A stretch of 64,000 bases of DNA from NCBI RefSeq assembly GCF_029962835.1, contig NC_080587.1, positions 53,411,528-53,475,527 of the forward strand, in the 5' to 3' direction. Position numbers and translations under genes: made by a program. A model generated the notes under the pieces. It was not told where the DNA came from. It searched no databases and saw only the letters and a program-made list of their open reading frames with translations. This document shows, one piece after another, positions 48,928-58,599 of this stretch (position 1 is its first letter; each line of letters opens with the position of its first letter). This DNA is from Magnolia sinica (taxonomy: Eukaryota > Streptophyta > Magnoliopsida > Magnoliales > Magnoliaceae).

Positions 48928-50070
48928 ATTTGGACTGTCCATTATATCAAACATTGGATGTGAATCATCTATCATATTGTACCCACCTTTGGTGTGGATT
49001 GCCCATCTTGTGAGCCAAGCCTTTAAAGTAGGCCATCCATCATGCAAGGCCCATCTTCGATGTGGACCATTTATCGTTAGGGGTTGACCTTTGATTGGGG
49101 CCCTCCATTATGTGGGCCCACCTTGATGTAGGTCATTCATAATGTGGGGACCACCATCAATGCTAATTGCCCTTTATGCAGGGCCCATTAATGTCCACTA
49201 CCCATCACATGGAATCCATATTTAGTGTATCCGTTGTGTGGGCCCTCCCCTTCGAAGTGGGTTGTCCATCATGTGGGGCCACTTTTGATGTCCACTATCC
49301 ATCATGTGGGCCCCACCATCAATACAAGTCAATCATCATGTGAGCCCACCTTTAATGTCAAACGTCCATCACACAGGCCCACCTTTGATGTCCATCATCC
49401 ATCATATGGGTCCCACCTTTGATGCAGACTGTCCATCAAGTGGGGCCCACTTAGCGTGGATGGTCCATCATATTGGGCCACACTTTGATGTGCGTCATCC
49501 ATCAAGTGGGGCCCACCTTTGATGTGAACCCTACATTTTGTGGGTCCACCTTGATGGGGACTATTCATCATGTGGGGGCACCTTTAATATAAGTCTTTCA
49601 TCATGTGGGCCCACCTTTGGTGTCCATCATCCATCACATGGATCCCACCTTTGCTATGGACCGTCCATCATGTAGGGCCTACTTGATGTGGATAGTCCAT
49701 GCGGGGCCACATTTTGATGTAGGCCATCCATCATGTGGGATCCACCTTTGATGTTAACATCCATCATGTGGGTCCAACCTTGGCTGTTGACCATCCATTA
49801 TGTGGGGCCCAACCTTCATTATGGTTGTTCATCATGTGGGCCTACCTTTGATGTCAACCTTCCATCATGTGGTCCCACCTTCATTGTCCACCATCCATTA
49901 TGTGGGTCCCACCTTTGATGTGGACCATTTATCGTGGATCATCCATCATGTGGGGCCCACCTTGTTGTAAGGATGCATTATGTGGACTTACCTTGATGTG
50001 GACTATTCATCATATGGAACCCCACCTTTAATATGGTTCATTCTTCATGTGGGCTTACCTTAAAGAGATT
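48928..50070. repeat. GTGGGCC/GATGT tandem array, copy C (unit U3)
   Basis: About 32 units collinear with array B, with small unit losses (for example fewer units around 49310). It ends TTCATGTGGGCTTACC before AAAGAGATTGTGAAGAG. It lies about 4.1 kb upstream of the methyltransferase start codon at 54182. Confidence 0.9.
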
Positions 50071-50446
50071 GTGAAGAGATGAAAAGATGGCAAGATGGGA
50101 ATTACTTAAAAAAGTTTAATGATAAATTTGTCTAAAAATTAGAAAACAATGCCTACTGCTCAACTGAGTAAGCTCTTAAAGAAAAAGTGACCTATGCATT
50201 ATTTATTTTTTAAGAATTGTTTTACTAGTTTCTTAAAAAAAATAAATGATAAACTTAGAGCTTTACTGAATAGTTTAACTTATTTTTTTTTAGAATAACT
50301 AAGCTATTACTAGTAGAGAGGCCAAACGGCCCTTAATTTTACTAAATTTTAAAACTAAAAATGTATAAAGAGTTTAAGTTCCGTTTGCAATATGCTTTGG
50401 CCAACTTCATGGAACTAATTGCAGTGATTTATATGTGGGTGCTACT

Positions 50447-50580
50447 ATATTATTATTATTAAACACAAACACTCACGCTCGCCCCTACACACTCACATAC
50501 TCACTGCATTCGGACCACAAGGGATGCACAAACCCGTGACCTTCTATTGAAACTCCAGAGAATCTACCAGGCACAGGAAC
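50447..50580 (-). mobile_element. tRNA-type SINE (unit U3)
   Basis: Same insertion as 5541-5640 and 33633-33755. It retains the (TAA)n tail (plus-strand TATTATTATTATT) and box B (GGGTTTGTGCATCC on the minus strand); the box A side has a small deletion near 50570. Confidence 0.6.
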
Positions 50581-50867
50581 AAGTGCAACGTTCATGCATT
50601 AGGACATAGTTGGTGTCTATATGATGTAATATGGATCTATTGGTTTCTTAAGGACATTGTTATGTTTAAGATCTGGTAGATTAGACCATCTATCAAATAA
50701 TTTTATTGGTACCAATATCTTAAAGGTTTTCAATGGTTTTACGAATGTTTTTTAACCATTGATGTTTTATTTTAATTGTTGAATATTTTCATCACACTTG
50801 ATGGTAATTTCGATGGTTTAATCTTGTGATTAATCACCGATTTGTGTAAAAATTAGATTGAAGATAG

Positions 50868-50986
50868 GGGTCCTTACTCTTGCCCGGGTGGTAGACTCCC
50901 AAGAGTTTCAACTCCTGGTCAAGGGTTTGAGTGCCCATAGGTGGTGAAATTCCACTAGCGTGAGTGTGTGTGCGTGTTAAAAAAAT
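50868..50986 (+). mobile_element. Young SINE with 19-bp target duplication
   Basis: A 119-bp insertion between two perfect copies of AAAATTAGATTGAAGATAG (50849-50867 and 50987-51005). The empty site is present in U2 at about 33986-34012. The body has box-A-like TTGCCCGGGTGGTAGACTC, box-B-like GGGTTTGAGTGCCC and an A-rich tail (TTAAAAAAAT). Length, duplication and promoter boxes are classic for a tRNA-derived SINE copied by target-primed reverse transcription. Confidence 0.85.
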
Positions 50987-51779
50987 AAAATTAGATTGAA
51001 GATAGATGACCATATTTAGTGTAGGAATGGAGTTAATTTAAATACATGGTTAAACATGGTTATAGACTTTATATGTAGTAAATTATACTAAAGTCTATAA
51101 CATGATGGAGCATTATATTAGTATTTCCTTAGAACCTTTACTCTTATTTATAAATAAAATTCTATCTTAAAGGGAAATGATACAAAAAAAGAGAGTGCCT
51201 CGAACGCCTAAATCTCTTACGACATCGCCATTCAAAGAGAGAGCGCAAAACTAAGAAGAGAGAGAAGAAAGAATCTTCTCTCCTTCTTCCTTACATTTGC
51301 ATGTCTATACATGTGGGGTCCTTTGTGGATGTCTCTATCAGCTACCTTAGCTCCGCTTTAGGATCTAGCATGTTGACTTTCATCTTTTCCTCATTTAATA
51401 TAGATTTTGGACATAAGTTTCTACTATAAATGTTTCAATGATGGTGATCAAATGTCACATTTAAACTTAAATATCTGATTTTAATTCTCTTTAAAAACTT
51501 AATAATATCTAAATATATATTGGCAATGTTTAATCCACCAACCATATGGACCTTTGAAGATTTAAAATTTTCTATAATATTTTCAAAACTCTAATATTGA
51601 GCCTGCTCGTTAGTAGTTAGTTTAGAATTATACTCCTCTCATTAAGTCGGTTCGGAGTGTCTATGGTCAATAATTAATTGGGCAGGAGTTTAGGGGTGTT
51701 GATGGGCCAAGACAACCATACCATAGCCCAACCCTAGTCCTCTAAGCCTTGGCTATATAGCCTAGAGTGATGAGAAAAG

Positions 51780-52234
51780 TGCAAGACTCCTATCAGGTGG
51801 GCCACACATGATCATCGGTTTAGATCTGACCGTTAGATTATTCAGATTGAGCGATTCAGTAGGCCCCACTTCAGTTGTGGTCATTGTATATATGTTTGGG
51901 GCGGGACGCTTGAACTGCAATCCTTATACTCGGTCATTAAGCCAGATATGAAAACATAAGATGTGAGGAGATCGTAGAGGCTAGAAGTGTGATGGGTAAG
52001 CTTCTAGCCCTCTTTCTTATAAATAGATGTTTTGGTCCCATCACTAACATAAGAGAGAAAACCCTAGTCCCATTGAAGGTTTTCCTAAAGGTGTGAGGTG
52101 TGGAAGACCAGGATTCCCGTCGGCTACGTCGAGGAATCGAGAATGTCTTCCCAATCAGGTACGCTTTAAGATTAAAGCAAATCTCCATTATTGATGCATG
52201 GATGATCCGTCAATTTTGCTATACAGATCTAATA
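51780..52234 (+). mobile_element. Solo-LTR-like insertion present only in U3
   Basis: 455 bp absent from U2, where 34775-34795 reads GAGGAAAGCAATTTAAATG. It starts TGCAAGACTCC and is flanked by AAAAG (51775-51779) and GAAAG (52235-52239). A CTTATAAATAGATG TATA-like box near 52018 followed by AGAGAGAAAACCCTAG is typical of a small copia/TRIM LTR. Its right end lacks a clear CA terminus, so the class is uncertain while the insertion itself is certain. Confidence 0.5.
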
Positions 52235-53000
52235 GAAAGTAATTTAAATGATGAACCATTTGAACTAGACCAATAAAAAATGTAACCAACGAATATGCAC
52301 TGTGAAAGAGAATAGCTCACATTTGTCTTTAAACCATTCATTCTTGTTATATAATGATGGCCCACTTTATGGTTAGCATGGCCCGAACACTGGGCTTAGA
52401 TTTTAAGCCCGGGTTTGGCCCTCTAGCCTAGTTTAGAGGTCCAAGCTCCGACCTCTTAGGGCCTGGTTGGGCCGGTTGGCCTTTTGCTACTGTTGTAGGA
52501 GTGGATTGACCTCGTTGGTCTATGGGGTCACAAGAGCCAGACCTTGGGGTTAGTGCTTGTATTCTCTAAGGCACCTTGTTGGCCCTAGTGTTGGCGGTTG
52601 ACATGCTTGCTTCTATAAAAAGAAACGATGGTTGAAAATAACAGGCCTATGTCTAAAGTGCACGTGTGTGCCCGTCGAAGGAATGACCCAACTATCTAAG
52701 TCCTGATTCGCTAGCACGTGCGCATGCGATTCCCTTGTTGAATCTCTCCTGTTTGTTTTGCCTTTGTCGTGACGAAGAATTTAGCCTGTGTCGCTGCTTT
52801 CACGGGCCCACATGCTAAGTGTTTGATGATCCATACTGTTCCCATTGTGAAATCTACGACAAATGGGCCACTATAGAGAATATTTTTATGAAATTAAAGA
52901 AAATGTAAACGACTATAGCCATCGGACCATGTCAGAAAGTGGGGTGGTGAAACCAAGGATTCTAGTTGCCATGGTGGATGGTCCTGGTAGGGGTTCTCTG

Positions 53001-53425
53001 TGCCCACCGTGATGTATGTATTATATCCAAGGTGTACATCCTTTAAGCGATGAGCTCAAAAGAAGATAAATTGAAGGCACAAGTGAACTAAGGAAACAGT
53101 AGGGATTGTACGCTTACCATTAAAAACTTCTTAGAGGTCACAACTTTTTAGATCAAGCTGATATTTTTTTTTTCCCTCCATCCAGGTCTGCAATACCTTG
53201 TCAACAAGTTGGATGGCAAATAAACACCACGGCCTTACGAAGGTTTCAACAGTGGGTTTCATCGTCACCCATTGATTGGTATGATGTGGTCCACTTGAGT
53301 CACTGATTCTTATAGTGTGGTCTACTTGAGCTTTTGATCTGACTCTTTTTGGCCTCAACACCTAAAATGATCTGTCAAAATGAATGGTCGGTGTGAGTAA
53401 AATGCATACATCATGGTGGGCCTCA
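53001..53425. mobile_element. MITE with inverted ends (unit U3)
   Basis: Copy of the 35553-35972 element: CCCACCGTGATGTATGTATT on the left and ATGCATACATCATGGTGGGC on the right. A second related piece follows at 53455-53840 with only one recognisable end. Confidence 0.6.
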
Positions 53426-54043
53426 CAAAGACCATGTCTCTATGTGAGTCTTGGTGAGGGGAGCCGATTAGGTGTGGCCCCGGTCTGACCGAAGATTGTG
53501 CAACCCTTACTGTGGAGCCCACTTTGATGCATGTATTCTATCCAAACCATGCATCCATTTAGCGGGATCATTTTTGGGCATGAGACCAAAAATGAAATAG
53601 ATCCAAATCTCTAGTGGATCATACCAAAAGAAACAGTGGTGATTGAATGACCCACATTAAAAACTTCTTATAGGCGCCACCTAATCCACTCCATGGGTAT
53701 GTAAGCCAACCATAGGTCTTGTGTGTTGGGCCTCATCAAGCTCATTCATCATATGCAAATCATCGGGATGTTTGAAAAAAATACAATAGTCAGGCTTGAT
53801 CCAAAACTCAGGCGTTCCACACCCCATGAAGTGTTTAGACTTTTAAATTGTTCCTAATTGTCGACCGAATCTTAGTCTCTTATCGGGTTGATTTTTAAGA
53901 TTTACTTTAAATGACGTCACCCCATGAACGGACAGGATGTCACACATACAACATAATGCCCCAAACAGCTTGGGCGTTGTCTGCGGCACGTAAAACATGT
54001 GTCGTAGACGATTCCGATCCACTTCAAGTCGGCATTTGGCGGG

Positions 54044-54050
54044 TATAAAA
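54044..54050 (+). promoter_or_regulatory. TATA box of the methyltransferase gene
   Basis: GGGTATAAAAATGCC lies 138 bp upstream of the start codon and is conserved in the U2 copy (near 36460). A transcription start would be expected about 30 bp downstream, near the beginning of the pyrimidine-rich leader. Confidence 0.65.
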
Positions 54051-54081
54051 ATGCCGTGAAACCCTTTGTCTTCTGTACTAT

Positions 54082-54088
<7 letters not shown>

Positions 54089-54142
<54 letters not shown>
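54089..54142. repeat. (CT)n microsatellite in the 5' leader
   Basis: About 27 CT repeats in the presumed 5' untranslated region; in U2 the same place has only a handful. Pyrimidine-rich leaders are common in plant genes. A second (CT)n of about 22 repeats at 54306-54349 lies just inside intron 1. Confidence 0.85.
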
Positions 54143-54146
<4 letters not shown>

Positions 54147-54181
54147 CACTCTTTTGCCGCTTTAACAGTAAGAAGCCTCAA

Positions 54182-54308
54182 ATGGCGGAAGAAGAGAAGG
54201 AGAAGGAGAAGAATCTGAAGAATAATCAGAATGCAAGGAAAAGAAAAAGGAAAGACGTCTTCATCTATGGAAATTACAAAAGCTACTATGGCTACCGTGT
54301 AATAACTC

Positions 54309-54356
<48 letters not shown>

Positions 54357-54757
54357 ACCTTCTCTTTTCATTTTCGAGGAAATCAGATTCAAGATTTCAG
54401 CCTTCCTGTAGAGGGAGTCGGCTTGGGTGGGTTCTGAGTCGACTCGAGCAAGTGAAACTTGGAAATCGTTTCAATTTCCGAGTCGTACTCCGAGATTCTC
54501 TTTTTATTAACTACTGCAGCTTTGGAGTGTTTTCGTTTTGGGAATTTAGTGCTTTTTTGTAACATTATTTATGTTTTTTTTCCTGTTTCTGTAATTGTTT
54601 TTAAATTTAAATTTTATTGATTTATTTATTTGTCATATTCAGATTGGGCATGACAAGAGCGAAGATCCACGACTCGCTATGTTAAACAAGGAATGGTTTG
54701 AAGACAAAGATTGCTTGGATATCGGCTGCAATCAAGGCCTTATTACCATCGCCATTG
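54182..54757 (+). CDS. MePCE/BCDIN3-type RNA methyltransferase, exons 1 and 2 only
   Basis: Exon 1 (54182-54298, 39 codons) starts at ATGGCGGAAG and encodes an acidic-then-basic leader ending in KDVFIYGNYKSYYGYR. It is followed by a GT donor (GTAATAAC) and exon 2 (54643-54757) after TATTCAG. Exon 2 continues in phase with IGHDKSEDPRL, a KEWFEDKDCLDIGC box and NQGLITIAI, ending at a GTAATT donor in phase 1. The YGNY...YYGYR block and the DIGCNxG motif I, which binds S-adenosylmethionine, are characteristic of plant BCDIN3/MePCE-like proteins (Arabidopsis At5g51130 family). These methylate the 5' gamma-phosphate of small RNAs such as 7SK/U6 or pre-miRNA in animals. The rest of the SAM fold and the Bin3 domain are not visible up to 64000, so either intron 2 exceeds 9 kb or the gene is broken. 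The intact frame here contrasts with the dead U2 copy. Homology is by recall of family motifs. Confidence 0.8.
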
Positions 54758-57191
54758 GTAATTTTTATGTCATTTTTGAGTTTTTTTCCCGCCCAAATTG
54801 ATACAATGTCTTTGTTAGATATGAGGTATGTGTGTGCACCATTCCAGACTTCAAAATGACACATTGATCAGTCCTAATTGTCCGATTAATGGTCATAAAA
54901 TGGATGGCTGTAAAGAAAATGGTTGAGAGTCCAAATTCAACCTGTGAGATCAGAGCATTGGGATTGTCCAGTCAGCGCGGAGTTGGGCCGCAGTCCATGG
55001 ATAATTGGGGCCCACGGTTTGGACACTCTGGATTGATGTACATATATGCCATGTGTACTGTGGATGAGCTGGCACAATTAATTCGGTGTGGTAAATGCGT
55101 GATAAAGTCTTGCTCCAAGTTTTTTGTTGTTGCAAAAAACTTTGTCAGAAGACATTTCTTTCTATTCTAGTTTTTTGTTCGGATGGGTAGTTTGAAGATT
55201 AAAATTTAGAGTGATATAAAGTTTTGTGCTACTTTGTGAGTATTACTGATGATAACTTTGAAATTGAGAATGAAATCCCATAATCACATTAATGGTGATG
55301 ATGATGAGCCTTTCTCCTAGCAATTTGGGGTTGGTTTTTAAATGGCAGATTGGCATAAGTTCTACCATGTGACATCAACCTTCCTCTTTTAATCTGTCTC
55401 TCAGAACCCGTGATGGCAAAGACTGACGCTGATACCACTCACATGCTAACATAGTCCCATTTGGCATTAACCCCCAATCCAACTATTACATGCAGTCCCC
55501 AAATGGTGAGCGAGCCAAGTAGGTCATGTTCCTCATGGATGGTCAGTTGGTAGGGGCACGAAGCACAATCATGTGGTAAACCGCTAGGTAAACCACCAAG
55601 TGAGAATCATAATTGCTTGGCAAGCATGAAGAATGGGCATGGGAGAAAAATGTCATTCGCCAAAATAAAAATTAAAATTCCTCACTAGGGAGTAGGGAAC
55701 TGCTCACATTAAAGAAACTACTTTAGACGCACATCTAAGAGGAATTTTATGATCTTCCTCACAAGAATATGCATATTTATCCAGACCATTGATCTGTTGG
55801 GCCTCGCTATGAATGGACCATGCCAGAGAAATCTCCATGATAAGAAAATCATTACCGGTTGCAAATGCTCTGCTTTGATGGTCAGGGGGTTAGGCATGGT
55901 GCCCATGCCCAAATGGATTTGTCCGATGGTCCTCAGTGACCTATCATTAATGTCACTAATGCAATTAAGGATTCACATGCCCAACACAGATGGACTGAAA
56001 ACACTCATGATTTTATAATGGACGCAAATACTGCTGTCCAAGCTAAAATTCATAGAGGCCACAAGGGCGGAGCTTTGGCCAAAATTTCCTATTACAAGCA
56101 TAATCACAAGGATATAAATGGCTAGCAATGCCTTCAAGTCGGAGAGGTCTGATAGACATCATGTATGTCCGGGTGTCAGATCCTTCTTAGGGGCCCTGAA
56201 ACCGGACTCCCTTTGAGGTTCCCAAAGATTCCTCTAGGGGCTCTCAGTAAAAAATCAAACCTCCTCTAGAGAAGGTTCAAGAGGATAAAAAATTCCTCTG
56301 TGGCCTTTGCCTTGCCTCTCTTCTAAGAAGGGGGATCTCTGTATTTATAGTCCAACATCACCTAATGGTGGGTCGTCGGTCCATGCATCACTTTCCGTGT
56401 TTCTCTCATTAGTTCTCCACCACTTGAATTTTTCGAACTTCTCTTGCTGGATCGTCAGTTCATAAATGCGCTGCTGGACCGATGTCTGAGCCATAAATGG
56501 CCGCCAATATCCCTGTACAGTCAAATCCTATGAATCAGCCTTTTCCTAGTGACTAGAGTCTGGGAGTGCCCCTTCAGTCGTAAAAAAAAATCCATCAATT
56601 GTTATAGGTCCTTGACAATGCATCCTACCAGCCCAGGCACTGTTGTATTATTCATTCAGTTCCAAGTGATGCTACCTTGCCATACTTAATGGCCAGCCTC
56701 GACTTCAGTCTTTATCAAATAGTGTTGTGGTCTGTCTTGGGAAGGTTGGTGGCCCCGTGTGACCCAAATCCACTCGACTGAGGCTGGCCACTCGCAGGTG
56801 GAGGCTCCTGCATCTCTTGTTTTGGTCACTTTTTTGGCACTTTATAACATTCAGTCATATTTTCTAGGATTATTTATTTATTTATTTTTTAAGATTTGAT
56901 GAAATGGAAGGGTTAAATTTAACAAGTATGATTTCTGTCGCAATTATATGGTGCCCTTTTTCTTTAGATCAGTCACAACTGACACTTTAATCTCTACAAT
57001 CAATCTATTTTATAAGAACATTTTTCTGTTGGTCTCATGTGATTTTTAAAATCTCTAAGGCTCCACGAAAATTCGGAGGGGAGATCTTCAGGTTCAATTT
57101 GAATGTTAGCGAGATCTCCTCTACTTAGGCTTGTGTCGTTGGAGTTGGGGTTGAAAGTTAATGATTTGGCTTTTTTATTCATAAGAATTAA
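54758..57191. other. Presumed intron 2 / intergenic sequence
   Basis: No exon-like conservation is recognised. 56140-56400 on the minus strand has CTATAAATACAGAG followed by a leader-like CT/GA stretch and could be an LTR remnant, but no pair or ends were found. Otherwise nothing is seen. Confidence 0.4.
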
Positions 57192-57299
57192 GGGCCCGTT
57201 TGGCCACCTGCATTAGGTGGGATTAAAGTGGATGGAATTGAAAAAGTAGCAATTAATGCATGTGTAAGGTATTGTCTCTGGATTGGGTGTATCCCATGC

Positions 57300-57520
57300 T
57301 TTTTAATGCCATGTTTGGAAGATATGGGAGTAACTTTTATCCTGCGGGATTGGAGTAAAGTCATGTTTGGGAAAGATACCATGGGATTGCAAAAGTCATT
57401 TTGCAAATACCCTCGGGATTGCTAAACTCATGTTTGGAAGTGGACTCGGGATTGCAAAAGTTAACATCCCATTTCTCCCTATACATGTTTGCAAATAAAC
57501 TCGGGATTGGATGGGATTGT
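57300..57520. repeat. Subterminal direct repeats of the PIF/Harbinger element
   Basis: CATGTTTGGAA or close variants at 57310, 57362, 57429 and 57484, interleaved with GGGATTG at about 57346, 57376, 57415, 57449 and 57504. Such subterminal repeats are the expected binding sites of transposase or its SANT partner. Confidence 0.65.
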
Positions 57521-57771
57521 ACACGACCCACGCTTATTGTTCGTATGTGGTATACTATCGCCTCACCTCGACAATTACTTTATATTAACACCCAATGCAT
57601 GTGGGATAATTGAAGAAAAATTGTGTCCCATCACATGATAGATCATGGATTGCAGACATACTTAACTTGGACACAAACATATAACATAAGAGAGACTACT
57701 GCTGTCCAATTTAAAAGTTGCAATACATAAGTAACATAACAATGTCCATGCAGACAGTGTCAATGAAGTTC

Positions 57772-58242
57772 CTACAGTTTGATCACAATATACAATGCAA
57801 AAATAAGAACTATGATCGAAACGAAAAAGAAAACAAAGGTCGTCCCAACGGTCGGATTTAAGTCATCTGTGGATGTACCCTTTGAAACCGTTGTTGGCGT
57901 CCCGAATGTTATATTCAAGTTTTCCGTAGATGTACCTTGTGTAACCGTTGTTGACGTCCGACGTTGAGGTTGGGTTGAGATGTCTGAGTTCGGAGTCCGA
58001 ATATTTACACAGGAATCTATGTCAGTAAGGGGAGACGTCTCCATCGTTCATCTCTGGCCTAATCTAATTGATGTATGGGACCTCAAGAAAATCCCCCATT
58101 CCTCCGTTGCATCCTCCAAATGTGTAAATAAGCGATGATTATTGCCGCGAAGTCCTTCGACCTACAGCCGTACTTCCTCCCACGAAGTATATATGCTAGG
58201 TCGACGACCAACATATACAACGTAATACTTTTCCTTCGGCAT
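57772..58242 (-). pseudogene. Third transposon ORF: RNase H1-type hybrid-binding domain plus C-terminal membrane anchor
   Basis: A single frame of 156 codons from ATG at 58242-58240 to the stop at 57772, interrupted by a TAG at codon 27 and a TGA at codon 65 (58050-58048), both one C-to-T change from Gln and Arg. Residues 5-50 match the N-terminal domain of RNase H1, also called the caulimovirus viroplasmin domain (PF01693): KYYVVYVGRRPSIYTSWEEV, then VEGLRGNN and FTHLEDATEEW, with the conserved GR, IY and SW positions and the QV lost to the TAG. In RNase H1 this fold binds RNA:DNA hybrid or dsRNA. Residues 66-135 are Ser/Thr-rich with two ~20-residue repeats (TSTTVTQGTSTENLN; TPTTVSKGTSTDDLN). 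The last ~20 residues (TFVFFFVSIIVLIFALYIVI) form one membrane segment, as in tail-anchored proteins. There is no RNase H catalytic domain. It lies downstream of the SANT ORF inside the transposon. The domain call is from motif recognition; the element-level role is unknown. Confidence 0.72.
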
Positions 58243-58599
58243 CTGTATTAACAATTAAAACATACAATATTTCTAATACAAGGATATAGGCATATATCAT
58301 ACCAAAGGGCATTCAATTAGTTTAAGTAAGTAGATAGTAAAAAAAAAAAAAAAATCAGTAAAATGATATAGAAAATCATACGAGTCCAAAAGGTCTAAAC
58401 ATCATATTCACCACAACGATAATTTAAAATATTACATGTCCACTTATGCTAATACCATATCCAAATATCCAACGTATCATTTAAGCAAATTCTAGATAAG
58501 TCCATTACTCAAACACACAGAAACTAAACTTGAAAATGCAAATTGTCTTGACCAACATAGAGAATGTAGTGTCTCAATCCTAAGATGAGTGGTGTGTGA

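Larger units (their letters stand above)
50071..54043. repeat. Unit U3 between array and methyltransferase gene
   Basis: Duplicate of 33294-36450. It holds a minus SINE (50447-50580), a plus SINE only in U3 (50868-50986), a solo-LTR-like insertion only in U3 (51780-52234) and a MITE (53001-53425). No conserved coding frame was found in the rest. Confidence 0.75.

Noticed and set aside
56140-56400. LTR with TATA box on the minus strand
   Set aside because: Only one TATA-like sequence and a leader-like composition; no partner LTR, ends or target duplication were found.
57772-58242. Integrated caulimovirus
   Set aside because: Only a viroplasmin-like domain is present; no movement, coat, aspartic protease or reverse transcriptase frame of that type lies near it, and the setting is a PIF/Harbinger element. 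RNase H1-type domains of this family occur in host and transposon proteins.
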